From contig PFDP01000014.1 in the NCBI GenBank assembly GCA_002772535.1, positions 165,481 to 229,480 of the forward strand: a stretch of 64,000 nt of DNA. Reading direction: 5' to 3'. The notes beneath the pieces are model-generated. The model did not search any database. It was not told where the DNA came from and saw nothing but the letters and a program-made list of their open reading frames with translations. This DNA is from Candidatus Peregrinibacteria bacterium CG10_big_fil_rev_8_21_14_0_10_36_19 (GTDB lineage: Bacteria; Patescibacteriota; Gracilibacteria; UBA1369; LOWO2-01-FULL-3). This document shows positions 51,007 to 60,663 of the stretch, in pieces; the first letter of the stretch is position 1; each line of letters opens with the position of its first letter. Both the position numbers and the translations under genes were made by a program.

Positions 51007-51579
51007 ATGTTTAAAACTATAGGAAACGCACTAAAAAAAGGACAAGAATATACAATAAAAGGCTTAGATTGGACATTAGGAAAATCTTCAGCTATAACAG
51101 CTTCCGCTCAAAACGGAGTTAATTTTGTTGAACAATACACTAGAGACGGTCAACTAGAAGCTGTAGAAACTGGCAACACAATAACATCAATTATTAAAGC
51201 TACAGGAGAGGCAATTGACGGAACACTAGGTACAGCCATCAGAACAACAAAAGATTACTCAAGAGCAGCATTAGGCATGGTAGATGGAGTAATAGACTTT
51301 GCCACATTGGTACCATCTGTAATTTTGCAGCCTATAGAGTCAATTAAACACCCTATAAACACCATTACGAATATCACAAGAAAGTCACTAAAATTAACCT
51401 CAAAAACCCTATCAGCAGGAAAAACAGTAATAACATCAGTTCCAAAAGCTATAGACCAACTTCATGAAAGAGCAATTGTTAGAGCAAATCAACATCTAAA
51501 CGTTGTTATCAAAGACACACGCACCGCAATAGAAACCATACTATCCCCAATTGATTGGCTAGAGAGTAAACTTGCCTGA
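51007..51579 (+). CDS. Hypothetical protein with strong promoter
   Basis: A 190-residue protein that I do not recognise. It is rich in Thr, Ile and Ala, starts MFKTIGNALKKGQEY, has no signal peptide, and contains mildly hydrophobic amphipathic stretches (ALGMVDGVIDFATLVPSVIL, residues 88-107) that may touch membranes. Predicted helical repeats with periodic Thr/Ser suggest an elongated or coiled structure. A near-consensus promoter precedes it, so it is probably abundant. tgt follows with its own promoter. Confidence 0.6.
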   Translation: MFKTIGNALKKGQEYTIKGLDWTLGKSSAITASAQNGVNFVEQYTRDGQLEAVETGNTITSIIKATGEAIDGTLGTAIRTTKDYSRAALGMVDGVIDFATLVPSVILQPIESIKHPINTITNITRKSLKLTSKTLSAGKTVITSVPKAIDQLHERAIVRANQHLNVVIKDTRTAIETILSPIDWLESKLA

Positions 51580-51600
51580 GACATAAAAAACCGCTAGATT
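51572..51600 (+). promoter_or_regulatory. Leaderless promoter of tgt
   Basis: TTGCCT (51572-51577) in the end of the preceding gene, 17-bp spacer, TAGATT (51595-51600), 6 bp, ATG at 51607. It rejects the GTG two codons upstream. Confidence 0.65.
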
Positions 51601-51606
51601 GTGGGC

Positions 51607-52731
51607 ATGTTTGAATTTCAAATACACAGTAAAGACGGCCTTTCCCGCACAGGAACATTAAATACTCCACACGGAACAATAAAAACTCCAGTATTTATGC
51701 CAGTAGGCACACTTGGAAGTGTAAAAGGCCTAACACAAGAAGAACTTTTAGCGATAGATGCAGAAATCATACTTTCAAACACCTATCACCTTTTTTTAAG
51801 ACCAGGAGAAAAACTCATTAAAGAAAATGACGGCCTACATAAATGGATCAATTGGCCTAAACCAATGCTAACCGATTCAGGAGGATATCAAGTCTTTTCA
51901 CTAGGTGGAAAACGCGGACAATCCAGAGTAAAAATTGATGAAAATGGAGTAAAATTCACTTCACACATTGATGGCTCCAAGCACTACCTAACTCCAGAAA
52001 AAGCAATACAAATACAGCACGACCTAGGAGCAGATATCATCATGGCATTTGACGAGTGCGCGCCAGCAGATTCAACAAAAGAATATTTCAAAAAAGCACT
52101 AACAAGAACTCACAACTGGCTAGAACGCTGCGTAAAAGAACACAAGGGGCATGAAGAAAAACAAGCACTATTTGGCATCGTTCAAGGCGGACTATTTGCA
52201 GATTTAAGAAAAGAATCAGCAGAATTTGTAAACTCACTCAATCTACCAGGAAATGCAATTGGAGGACTTTCTGTAGGCGAAAGCAAAGAAGACATGGACG
52301 CAATGATCAAAGCAACAATCCCCCATTTATCAGAAAATAAACCAAGATACTTAATGGGAGTTGGCACACCGGAAGATTTACTAAATGGTGTAGAACAAGG
52401 AATAGACATGTTTGATTGCGTAAATCCCACCCGCATTGCTCGCCACGGAACTTTCTACAATTTTGACGGACAATTCAGCATCAAAAATGAACAATTTAAA
52501 AACGACACTTCCCCACTCTGCCCAGAGCTAGAATACCCAGGCAATCATTATTCACGAAGTTATATCAGACACCTATTTAGAGAAAAAGAAATGTTAGCAT
52601 TAAGACTCTTATCTATTAACAATCTCAAATTTTTGATAAACTTAATGCAACTCATTCGTGCAAATATAGAACAAGGCACATTCCAAGAGTTCAAAACAAC
52701 ATTCCTAGAACGCTTTAACAGCAAAAAATAA
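51607..52731 (+). CDS. tgt: tRNA-guanine transglycosylase with degenerate zinc site
   Basis: Tgt exchanges guanine-34 of certain tRNAs for a queuosine precursor. The 374 residues show TDSGGYQVFSLG (first Asp), GIVQGGLF, GGLSVGE and MFDCVNPTRIARHG with the nucleophile Asp and the recognition loop. The usual zinc ligands CxCxxC...H are mostly gone: the segment reads PLCPELEYPGNHYSRSY and the histidine of LTIHNL is Asn (LSINNL). Catalytic residues are intact, so it is probably active without zinc. No other queuosine gene is in the window. Confidence 0.92.
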   Translation: MFEFQIHSKDGLSRTGTLNTPHGTIKTPVFMPVGTLGSVKGLTQEELLAIDAEIILSNTYHLFLRPGEKLIKENDGLHKWINWPKPMLTDSGGYQVFSLGGKRGQSRVKIDENGVKFTSHIDGSKHYLTPEKAIQIQHDLGADIIMAFDECAPADSTKEYFKKALTRTHNWLERCVKEHKGHEEKQALFGIVQGGLFADLRKESAEFVNSLNLPGNAIGGLSVGESKEDMDAMIKATIPHLSENKPRYLMGVGTPEDLLNGVEQGIDMFDCVNPTRIARHGTFYNFDGQFSIKNEQFKNDTSPLCPELEYPGNHYSRSYIRHLFREKEMLALRLLSINNLKFLINLMQLIRANIEQGTFQEFKTTFLERFNSKK

Positions 52732-52740
52732 CAAAGAAAA

Positions 52741-53301
52741 ATGATTGCATACCTTAAGGGTAAAATTATCAAAAAAACGCCACGCGGAGCAATAATCCAA
52801 ACCGGTGACATTGGTTACATGGTTTTTTTAACACAAAATCTTCTTGGTAACCTCACAGATTCAGCAGAACTTTTTATACACCACCAAGTAAAAGAAGATG
52901 CTTCAGACCTATACGGTTTTCAAAACTACGAGCAACTAGAATTTTTCAACCAATTAATCAACATAAGTGGCATTGGACCAAGACTCGCTCTCGATATCCT
53001 CAATGCCCCAGAAGAACAAATCAAGTCAGCAATCATCAATGGGGATGATGCCTTCATTTGTAAAATCCCAGGAATAGGAAAAAAAACAGCTCAAAGAATA
53101 ATAATAGAATTAAAAGATAAATTAGAGGTAACAAATCTTGATCGTGAATATCAAGGAATCAAAGACATTAACAATGAAGCCATAGAAGCACTCACAAAAT
53201 TGGGGTACCAAAGAAAAGAAATCCTCAACACTTTAAAAGACATACCTTCTGAAATCACAAAAACAGAAGAAATCATTACTTATTTCCTCAAATATGCCTA
53301 A
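52741..53301 (+). CDS. ruvA: Holliday junction branch migration protein RuvA
   Basis: RuvA binds four-way junctions and loads the RuvB motor. The 186 residues have the OB-fold start MIAYLKGKIIKKTPRGAII, two helix-hairpin-helix motifs (ISGIGPRLALDIL and IPGIGKKTAQRII), and the small C-terminal RuvB-binding domain ALTKLGYQRKEIL. ruvB is not in the window; ruvC lies 4.6 kb downstream. It follows tgt closely and overlaps the M24 peptidase gene by 8 bp. Confidence 0.96.
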   Translation: MIAYLKGKIIKKTPRGAIIQTGDIGYMVFLTQNLLGNLTDSAELFIHHQVKEDASDLYGFQNYEQLEFFNQLINISGIGPRLALDILNAPEEQIKSAIINGDDAFICKIPGIGKKTAQRIIIELKDKLEVTNLDREYQGIKDINNEAIEALTKLGYQRKEILNTLKDIPSEITKTEEIITYFLKYA

Positions 53302-54328
53302 AAACTTTCTCATAACATCCCCATCCAACGTTACATATCTATCAAACTTCACTGGCTCAAATGGATTCATGCTCATCACCCCAAGACAACAATATCTTTT
53401 TACCGATTCACGCTACATAGAAAGAGCAAAAGCAAGCATTAAAAAGGGTATAGAAATAGTAGATACAACAAGAATGTGGCGCAACCCAGTAGATCTCAAA
53501 AAAAATTGGCAAGGCATAATTAAAAAACACAAAATAACAACATTAGGAGTTGAAGAATCAGATCTTACAGTTTCACGCTACAAAAGATTTAAAAAAATCA
53601 CCCCAAAAGTGAAATTTGAAGATATTTCTGGACATTTCGAAGAAATCAGAATGATCAAATCAAAAGCTGAAATTAAACTATTAGAAAAAAGCCAACAAAT
53701 AAATGAAAAAGTATTTAATGAAATCAAAAAGATTGTCGATAAACGAGAAGGTCATACCGAACTGGAAATAGCATGGAAAATAAAAGAATTAGGTAATAAA
53801 TTCGGTGCCGAAGATGTTTCATTTGACCCAATAGTAGCCTTTGAAAAAAACAGTGCAATCCCCCATCACGCACCAGGACATTCCAAACTGAAAAAAAATG
53901 ACATTGTCTTAATAGACATGGGAATGAAATATAAGGGATACTGCTCAGACATGACACGCATGATACTTCCACCAAAACCAACAAAAAAACACTTAGAAAT
54001 TTACAATTTAGTCCTAAAAGCTCAAATACATGCCATTGAAAACATCAAAGAAGGGATCACAGGAAACGCAGCCGATGCACTTTCAAGAGATATAATCAAA
54101 GAAGCAGGCTACGGAGAAAACTACGGCCATGCAGGAGGCCACGGCATTGGACTTGATATACATGAAACCCCATCACTCGCAGAAGGGTTTAAAAAAACCC
54201 TCAAAGCAAATACAGTTGTAACTGTAGAGCCAGGTATTTATTTACCAGGAGAATTCGGAGTAAGAATAGAAGATATGATACTAATAACAAAAAATGGCAA
54301 TAAAAACCTTACAAAAATAAAAAAGTAA
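53294..54328 (+). CDS. M24-family Xaa-Pro aminopeptidase/dipeptidase
   Basis: A 344-residue metallopeptidase with an N-terminal creatinase-like domain (1-120) and the pita-bread catalytic domain. Metal ligands: Asp in VLIDMGMKYKGYCSDMTR (two Asp), His in GHAGGHGIGLDIHE, Glu in VTVEPGIYLPGEFG and Glu in VRIEDM. This is the usual five-ligand set for two metal ions. It removes N-terminal residues before proline or splits X-Pro dipeptides; the two cannot be told apart here. Probably in an operon with ruvA. Confidence 0.93.
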   Translation: MPKNFLITSPSNVTYLSNFTGSNGFMLITPRQQYLFTDSRYIERAKASIKKGIEIVDTTRMWRNPVDLKKNWQGIIKKHKITTLGVEESDLTVSRYKRFKKITPKVKFEDISGHFEEIRMIKSKAEIKLLEKSQQINEKVFNEIKKIVDKREGHTELEIAWKIKELGNKFGAEDVSFDPIVAFEKNSAIPHHAPGHSKLKKNDIVLIDMGMKYKGYCSDMTRMILPPKPTKKHLEIYNLVLKAQIHAIENIKEGITGNAADALSRDIIKEAGYGENYGHAGGHGIGLDIHETPSLAEGFKKTLKANTVVTVEPGIYLPGEFGVRIEDMILITKNGNKNLTKIKK

Positions 54329-54334
54329 GGAGAT

Positions 54335-54616
54335 TTAAGCCAAATCTTCTAAAAAATCACAAACAGTATTAATATCTGGCCAAACTCTATTAATAATAAG
54401 CCCACCATCTTCATTTACAATAAAGGAACAATACATTGTTCCATCTAGTTTATTAACAAAAAAATGACTCATAGTAGGCTCAACAGCACACAAAACATAG
54501 CTTTCACCACAAGATTCCACTTCTAGCTTGCGCACATTCAAAGACATCAACTTCCTATACCATTCAGAAGTTCTCAACTCTGAAACATTACCTTTTTGTA
54601 CACCAAACTTTTCCAT
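54335..54616 (-). CDS. Hypothetical protein
   Basis: A 93-residue soluble protein starting MEKFGVQKGNVSELR and ending FLEDLA, with two cysteines in the middle and a beta-rich pattern (SYVLCAVEPTMSHFFV, GTMYCSFIVNEDGGLII). Not recognised. It stands alone on the minus strand between the M24 peptidase and glmS genes and has its own promoter: TTGACA (54659-54664), 16 bp, TAATAC (54637-54642). The leader holds a dyad AATACTT/AAGTATT right at the start codon, which may affect translation. Confidence 0.6.
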   Translation of the reverse strand: MEKFGVQKGNVSELRTSEWYRKLMSLNVRKLEVESCGESYVLCAVEPTMSHFFVNKLDGTMYCSFIVNEDGGLIINRVWPDINTVCDFLEDLA

Positions 54617-54727
54617 AATACTTTTTAAGTAAACAAGTATTACAACTTAAATCAAAAATGTCAAGACTTTGCCCTCCACATTTCCCAAAATATCAACTAA
54701 AATGCTGCTCGTTGCAAACAAATATAT

Positions 54728-56506
54728 ATGTGTGGAATATTCGCCTATTTAGGCCCAAAAAATACAGCTTCAGAAATGGTTATTGAAGGCCTTAAAAGAC
54801 TTGAATACCGTGGATACGACTCTTGGGGCATCGCCTCAAAAACAGAACAAGGAATTGAAATCCACAAAGAAGTAGGAAAAATTGGAGAAATCAAACCTAC
54901 AGATTTAAATCTCTCAAGCTCAAATCTAGCCATAGGACATTCACGCTGGGCCACACATGGAGGCGTAAACAAAAGAAACGCACATCCACATTTTTCAGAA
55001 AACAAAGAGATCGTTTTAGTACACAATGGTATTTTTGAAAATTATCTAGAAATAAAAAATCATTTAAAAAAAATTGGACATAACTTCGTTTCAGAAACAG
55101 ATACAGAAGTTATTGCTCATTTAATCGAAGAATACTCAAAAGTTCACACGTTTGAAGAAAGCGTACATCTAGCAACTAAAGAAATTGAAGGGAGATATGC
55201 TATCGTAGTAATTAGCAAAGAAGAAAATAAAATCATTGCAGCAAGAAAAGGATCACCACTTATAATTGGAGTTGGAAATGATCCAAATGAATACTATATA
55301 GCATCAGATATTCCTGCGTTTTTACCATACACAAAAAAAGTTATATATCTCGATGATAATCAAATGGTAACCCTCACAAATGAAGAGTTAAAATTTATAG
55401 ATTTTGAAAAAGAACAAGAAATTGAAAAACGCATTATTGAAATAGATTGGGACATAGAAAGTGCAGAAAAAGGAGCCTTCCCGCACTTCATGATCAAAGA
55501 AATCATGGAACAAAAAGACACACTATCAAGAGCAATAAACCAAGAACAAGACGATATTAAAAAAGTAGCTAAAGAGATAGAAAAAGCTGAACGAATCTAC
55601 TTAGTTGGATGCGGAACAGCCGGAAAAGTCTGCATGGTTGGAGAATATCTTTTTGCAAAAATACCTAAAATTAAAGTTAATTTTGCATTTGGATCAGAAC
55701 TACAAAATTTCAAAGAATTTATTACAAAAAAAACACTTTTAATCTGCGTATCTCAATCAGGAGAAACCGCAGACACCTTAGAAGCCATTGAAATAGCAAA
55801 AGAAAAAGGCGCAAAAGTTGTTTCTATTGTAAATGTAGAATCTTCAACAATGGCTAGAGCATCAGACATAGTTTTGCCAATAAAAGCTGGTCCAGAAAAA
55901 GCGGTAGCATCAACCAAAGCAACAACTTCACAACTCGCAATTCTTACAATGCTCGCTCATGCTTGCAATGGAGGAATTCAAAACGGAAAACAACTTTTAA
56001 TAAACACAGCAAGTCAAATAAATGACATGCTAAATCCACGCTATGAAGAATATATTCACAACCTAGCAGAAGAAATAAAAGATGTAGAATCAATGTATAT
56101 AATCGGCCGTGGTTCAAACTACCCTATCGCACTTGAAGCAGCTATCAAACTTCAAGAAGTTTCATACATCCATGCAGAAGGATTTGCAGCAGGAGAGTTA
56201 AAACACGGACCTATCGCCTTAATCTCAGAAAATACTCCCGTAATCACTCTTGCCCCAAACGATGAACTTAGAAAAGAAATCATCTCAAATGCGACAGAAA
56301 TAAAAGCAAGAGGCGGCTATATAATAGGAATTTCCCCAACAAATCACGAAGTCTTTGATTTTTGGATCAGAGTACCAGATGTTGGCCACAGTTCACCAAT
56401 TGTAAATATCATACCAATACAAATTTTAGCCTACCAATTAGCAGTTCTAAGAAAAAATAACCCAGATATGCCACGAAATCTTGCAAAGTCTGTAACAGTG
56501 AAATAA
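54728..56506 (+). CDS. glmS: Glutamine-fructose-6-phosphate aminotransferase
   Basis: GlmS makes glucosamine-6-phosphate, the entry to peptidoglycan sugars. The 592 residues start MCGIFAYLG with the N-terminal Cys nucleophile, have HSRWATHGGVN, HNGIFENY and SETDTEVIAH in the amidotransferase half, and two SIS sugar-isomerase domains with VSQSGETADT and GRGSNYPIALEAA, ending in the typical LAKSVTVK. No glmS ribozyme is evident in the short leader. A TAAAAT lies about 20 bp upstream. Confidence 0.97.
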   Translation: MCGIFAYLGPKNTASEMVIEGLKRLEYRGYDSWGIASKTEQGIEIHKEVGKIGEIKPTDLNLSSSNLAIGHSRWATHGGVNKRNAHPHFSENKEIVLVHNGIFENYLEIKNHLKKIGHNFVSETDTEVIAHLIEEYSKVHTFEESVHLATKEIEGRYAIVVISKEENKIIAARKGSPLIIGVGNDPNEYYIASDIPAFLPYTKKVIYLDDNQMVTLTNEELKFIDFEKEQEIEKRIIEIDWDIESAEKGAFPHFMIKEIMEQKDTLSRAINQEQDDIKKVAKEIEKAERIYLVGCGTAGKVCMVGEYLFAKIPKIKVNFAFGSELQNFKEFITKKTLLICVSQSGETADTLEAIEIAKEKGAKVVSIVNVESSTMARASDIVLPIKAGPEKAVASTKATTSQLAILTMLAHACNGGIQNGKQLLINTASQINDMLNPRYEEYIHNLAEEIKDVESMYIIGRGSNYPIALEAAIKLQEVSYIHAEGFAAGELKHGPIALISENTPVITLAPNDELRKEIISNATEIKARGGYIIGISPTNHEVFDFWIRVPDVGHSSPIVNIIPIQILAYQLAVLRKNNPDMPRNLAKSVTVK

Positions 56507-56545
56507 AACCTGCTATAATCCCCTCGAATTCTCTCATTCCAATCA

Positions 56546-57934
56546 ATGCAGAAAAATACAAAGATCGTATGCACTTTAGGGCCATCTAGCGATTCTGTTA
56601 GTGAAATAACTAAGCTCATTCAAGCAGGAATGAATGTTGCTAGACTAAATTTTTCACACGGCACATACGAGCATCACAAAAAAATAATCAATAATCTCCA
56701 TAAGGCAGAAAAAGCAACCAATAAAACAATTGGAATTATTCAAGATTTACAAGGGCCAAAAATTAGAATCGCCAATCTAGAAAACCAACTCACACTCAAA
56801 AAAGGACAAAAAATAACCTTCTCAAGCAAAGAAGATTCAAACATTTTTATAAATTACAAAGATCTCACAAAAGATGTAAAAAAAGGACATCGCATCTTCA
56901 TAAACGACGGATTAATAGAAACAGAAGTAATCCAAACATCACCAAAAAACCATATAGTAACTGCAAAAGTTATATATGGAGGCGAGATAAAAAATGGTAA
57001 TGGAGTTAATTTTCCCGACTCAAACATATCAATCCCTACAATTACAGAAAAAGACAAAAAGGATCTCAAATTTGGATTAAAAAATAATGTAGATTTCATA
57101 GCATTATCATTTGTAAAAGACGCAAACGACATCAAACAACTTAGAAAAATAATCAAAGGACAAAAAATTATCGCAAAAATTGAACGACACGAAGCTGTTA
57201 AAAATTTAAAAGAAATCATCAAAGAAGCAGATGGAATTATGGTCGCAAGAGGCGATTTAGGAACAAATATTCCACCAGAACAAGTGCCAATAATTCAAAA
57301 ACTCATCATCAAGCTAGCGAACAAATATTCAAAACCGGTAATAACAGCAACTCAAGTTTTACAATCAATGGTTACAGAATCACGAGCCACAAGAGCAGAA
57401 ATATCCGACGCAGCTAACGCAATTTTCGACCATACAGATGCAATAATGTTATCGAACGAAACAGCCGTTGGGAAATACCCATTCAAGGCCACAAAAACAC
57501 TAACAAATGTAGCAATAGCAACAGAAACAGAATTACAAAAACACAATGAACTCATAGAATATGTAAAAAATTCACACCAAACAACAGCCCTTAATGCCGC
57601 ATGCCAAAACGCTTGTGAACTAGCACTCAGCACAAAAGCAAATGCAATCATTCTTTACACTGAAGATGGATATACACCGGCACACATAGCACGCCATAGA
57701 CTTTATATTCCAACCATTACAATCACACCAAAACAATCCACCAAAAGGCAACTCACTCTAAGCTGGGGAATCAACAATATATTAGTCAAAAAATTCAGTA
57801 ACAATAACTCAAAAAAAGTACAAGAAATTACTGATTACCTTAAAAAAGAAAAAATAGTTAAAAAGGGACAAAAAATTGTAATTCTTTGTAACGCCAGTCA
57901 AAAAGAAAGCATTATTTCATCAATTAAAATATGA
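56546..57934 (+). CDS. pyk: Pyruvate kinase
   Basis: Pyruvate kinase makes ATP and pyruvate from phosphoenolpyruvate, the last step of glycolysis. The 462 residues contain IVCTLGPSS, MNVARLNFSHG, IIQDLQGPKIR, the active-site segment KIIAKIERHEAVKN, IMVARGDLGTNIP and NAIFDHTDAIMLSNETAVGKYP, plus a C-terminal allosteric domain. A TGC-TATAAT promoter (56514-56519) precedes the ATG by 26 bp. It overlaps ruvC by 4 bp, so ruvC is translated in step. Confidence 0.96.
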   Translation: MQKNTKIVCTLGPSSDSVSEITKLIQAGMNVARLNFSHGTYEHHKKIINNLHKAEKATNKTIGIIQDLQGPKIRIANLENQLTLKKGQKITFSSKEDSNIFINYKDLTKDVKKGHRIFINDGLIETEVIQTSPKNHIVTAKVIYGGEIKNGNGVNFPDSNISIPTITEKDKKDLKFGLKNNVDFIALSFVKDANDIKQLRKIIKGQKIIAKIERHEAVKNLKEIIKEADGIMVARGDLGTNIPPEQVPIIQKLIIKLANKYSKPVITATQVLQSMVTESRATRAEISDAANAIFDHTDAIMLSNETAVGKYPFKATKTLTNVAIATETELQKHNELIEYVKNSHQTTALNAACQNACELALSTKANAIILYTEDGYTPAHIARHRLYIPTITITPKQSTKRQLTLSWGINNILVKKFSNNNSKKVQEITDYLKKEKIVKKGQKIVILCNASQKESIISSIKI

Positions 57935-58428
57935 CGCGTATAATAGGCATTGATCCAGGAACAGCAATTACAGGCTACTCAATAATAGATTCGCAAAAAG
58001 GGAAAATTACCCTAGTAGATTATGGATGTATAAGAACACAAAAAGGACTTTCACAAGGAATTAGACTCAACCAAATAGCACAAGACATAACCACACTCAT
58101 TAAAAAATACAAACCAGATCAAGCCTCAATAGAAAAACTTTTCTTTAAAAATAATGTTACAACAGCAATGACAGTCTCAGAAGCCAGAGGAGTTATAATG
58201 CAAAAACTTGCAGAAGAAGGAATAAATCCAGAAGAATTCACACCACTACAAATCAAAACCGCCGTTTGTGGATATGGCAAAGCAGATAAAAAAATGGTCC
58301 AAGAAATGGTAAAAATCATAACAGGACTAGAAAAAACACCACAACCAGACGATGCCGCCGATGCAATTGCAGCAGCAATATGCCTAGCAAATTCCCTACC
58401 ATTACTACAAAAGAAAAATGAACAATAA
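57931..58428 (+). CDS. ruvC: Holliday junction resolvase RuvC
   Basis: RuvC cuts Holliday junctions symmetrically. The 165 residues match the family: IIGIDPGTAITGYSII with the first catalytic Asp, ASIEKLFFKNNVTTAM with Glu, and QPDDAADAIAAAIC with the last acidic pair. It overlaps pyk upstream and the TPR gene downstream (11 bp), forming a compact operon. Confidence 0.95.
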   Translation: MTRIIGIDPGTAITGYSIIDSQKGKITLVDYGCIRTQKGLSQGIRLNQIAQDITTLIKKYKPDQASIEKLFFKNNVTTAMTVSEARGVIMQKLAEEGINPEEFTPLQIKTAVCGYGKADKKMVQEMVKIITGLEKTPQPDDAADAIAAAICLANSLPLLQKKNEQ

Positions 58429-59839
58429 ACTACTTGCAACATTGTGGATTATAATTACAGCCGGATCTGTATTCATATTAGCAAATCTTACAAAACCAGA
58501 ATCAGTCCAAGAAAATCCTCCAGACTATAAACTTACAGAACAAACAGAAGTAATTGAGAACCAACCAGCCAACTACGCCGAATACATCAGTGCAGGAGAT
58601 AATTTTATAAACCAAGGTAATTTTCAGAAAGCTATAGAAAATTATCAAAAAGCAGCCAGTATCAATAACTCATCTGCAGACCCATTAATAAAACTAACTC
58701 AAGCATACCTTAAAAACAATCAAGCAAAAGAAGCACAATCCACAATAAGCAGAGCACAAGAAATAAGAAAAAATGACACCAACATTCAACTATTATTAGC
58801 TCAATCATTTATAGATCAAAGAAATTTCCCAGCCGCAAAATCACTCATAGATAAGTTAGATCAAACAAATCAGGAAGTTTTGTATTACAGTGGCATACTA
58901 CAAATACTAAATAAAGATTTCTCAAAAGCAAAAGAAACATTTAAAAACATTCAAAAACCTGAAGCAGAAAACTTCCGCAATGCTTACTCTAAATTTGAAT
59001 ATTTCAAAGAAGGCGAAAATCTACATTTACAAGTATTACTTGCAAAAGCACTAACAGAAGTCGGGCAATACCAGGCATCAATCCCCCTTTTGTTTGATGT
59101 AATTAACAACAAAAAAAATTACTTAGATGCTTGGATAGTACTTGGATATGCCTACCTAAACATCAACCAATCTCTAGATGCAGTAGATGCTTTAACAAAT
59201 GCAAAAGACTTAAATCCAGACAAACCAGAAACTCTTTTCTTTCTAGGATTAGCATATTTCTCAAACAACGATATTGAAAAAGCAATATTTTTCCTAGAAA
59301 AAGCTGATGCATCTGGCTACGAACCAAAAGAACAAATAGATCTCAAGCTAGCAGATCTCTACCTACTACAAGAAAAATATCAAGAATCAGAAAAAAAATT
59401 CACCGAAGTTTTATCACAAAACACAAACAATTTAGATATATTCACAAGAGTAGTGTGGCTTAATATAGATAAACTAAGTAATCCAGAAAAAGCCCTAAAC
59501 ATAGCACAAGCAGCCCTCACTAGCCACCCGGACACAGCCATGAGTTATAATCTAGTAGGATGGTCACTCACAGCTAACGGAAATTATTCAGAAGCAAAAA
59601 CATATCTCGAAAAAGCAATTAGCATGGAACCCACACTGGATGCCGCACATTTAAACATGGGCTGGCTCTACGAACTAAAAGGACAAGAAAACAAAGCAAA
59701 AGATTACTACAAACAAGCTTATAACTTAGGAACAGGCAACTCAATTGCAAATCTCGCTGCACAAAGATTTAATAACATTGCAGAAAAAGAGGTTGATACC
59801 TATTATAAACAAGTAAACATCTCATCCCCAAGCCTATGA
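58418..59839 (+). CDS. Membrane-anchored TPR protein
   Basis: A 473-residue protein with an N-terminal membrane anchor (about 3-20, LATLWIIITAGSVFILA) and at least ten tetratricopeptide repeats, seen in segments such as AEYISAGDNFINQGNFQKAIENYQ, PETLFFLGLAYFSNNDIEKAI and YNLVGWSLTANGNYSEAKTY. Such proteins are assembly scaffolds. Its place directly before the prepilin peptidase gene (overlap of 4 bp) suggests a role in type IV pilus or secretion assembly, by inference. Confidence 0.82.
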   Translation: MNNKLLATLWIIITAGSVFILANLTKPESVQENPPDYKLTEQTEVIENQPANYAEYISAGDNFINQGNFQKAIENYQKAASINNSSADPLIKLTQAYLKNNQAKEAQSTISRAQEIRKNDTNIQLLLAQSFIDQRNFPAAKSLIDKLDQTNQEVLYYSGILQILNKDFSKAKETFKNIQKPEAENFRNAYSKFEYFKEGENLHLQVLLAKALTEVGQYQASIPLLFDVINNKKNYLDAWIVLGYAYLNINQSLDAVDALTNAKDLNPDKPETLFFLGLAYFSNNDIEKAIFFLEKADASGYEPKEQIDLKLADLYLLQEKYQESEKKFTEVLSQNTNNLDIFTRVVWLNIDKLSNPEKALNIAQAALTSHPDTAMSYNLVGWSLTANGNYSEAKTYLEKAISMEPTLDAAHLNMGWLYELKGQENKAKDYYKQAYNLGTGNSIANLAAQRFNNIAEKEVDTYYKQVNISSPSL

Positions 59840-60663
59840 ATTTATTTATAATTAGCATTTTATTCCTATTAGGAGCTTCTATCGGCAGCTTTCTAAGCGT
59901 AGTCATATATCGCGTAAAGCATAAAATTCCTGGAATATTTTTTGGAAGATCAATTTGTATAGATACAAAAAAATCACTGAAGCCATGGCACCTAATACCA
60001 ATCCTAAGCTACATCTTTTTACGAGGAAAAAGTCCTTATAGTGGTAAAAAAATATCAATACACTACTTACTACTTGAAATAAGCATGGGATTACTATTTG
60101 TAGCAGCCTTTCTAAAATGGAACTTCCTAACACAAACACCAACAATAACAGACCCAAGCATTATTTTATACTCTATCAATTGGAATATTCTTGAAACTTT
60201 CACCTATCAAACAATTCTTCTAAGTTTTTTAATGGCAATTTTTTTCTACGACTTGTTTTACAAAATCATTCCAGATCGCTTTTCGCTACCGACACTCGCA
60301 ATAGCATTAGCAGCAGGATTAATAAACGGAACTCCAGAAATATTAGACATGGCACTTGGAGGAATATTGATATTTTCATTTTTTGCACTACAATTCTTTC
60401 TTTCAAAAGGAAAATGGATTGGCGGTGGTGATCTAAGACTTGGAGCAGTTATGGGTATAATACTTGGAGCAAAGCTAGGCCTTATTGCCCTAATGCTAAG
60501 CTATATAACAGGATCAGTGATTTCAATAGCACTTTTAGCAGGTAAAAAAGCAACAAGAAAAACTCAAATTCCTTTTGGGCCATTTCTAGTAACAGGAACC
60601 ATAGTTACAATGTTTTTTGGCAACGAAATTCTAAACTGGTATCTAAATATTTTCACAATCTAA
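59836..60663 (+). CDS. pilD: Prepilin peptidase, A24 family
   Basis: A membrane aspartic protease that cuts the leader of type IV pilin-like proteins. The 275 residues have about seven helices, GASIGSFLSVVIYR at the start, and the two catalytic aspartates in FFYDLFYKIIPDRF and GGGDLRLGAVMG. The cytoplasmic loop that usually holds two CxxC pairs keeps only one Cys (GRSICIDTKKSL ... GKSPYSGKK), so zinc binding is lost; N-methylation may also be. It shares its last base with the start of manC. Confidence 0.9.
   Translation: MNLFIISILFLLGASIGSFLSVVIYRVKHKIPGIFFGRSICIDTKKSLKPWHLIPILSYIFLRGKSPYSGKKISIHYLLLEISMGLLFVAAFLKWNFLTQTPTITDPSIILYSINWNILETFTYQTILLSFLMAIFFYDLFYKIIPDRFSLPTLAIALAAGLINGTPEILDMALGGILIFSFFALQFFLSKGKWIGGGDLRLGAVMGIILGAKLGLIALMLSYITGSVISIALLAGKKATRKTQIPFGPFLVTGTIVTMFFGNEILNWYLNIFTI

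Noticed and set aside
54700-54728. A glmS ribozyme in front of glmS.
   Set aside because: The gap to the divergent gene is only about 110 bp, the predicted leader is about 20 nt, and the ribozyme core is not present.
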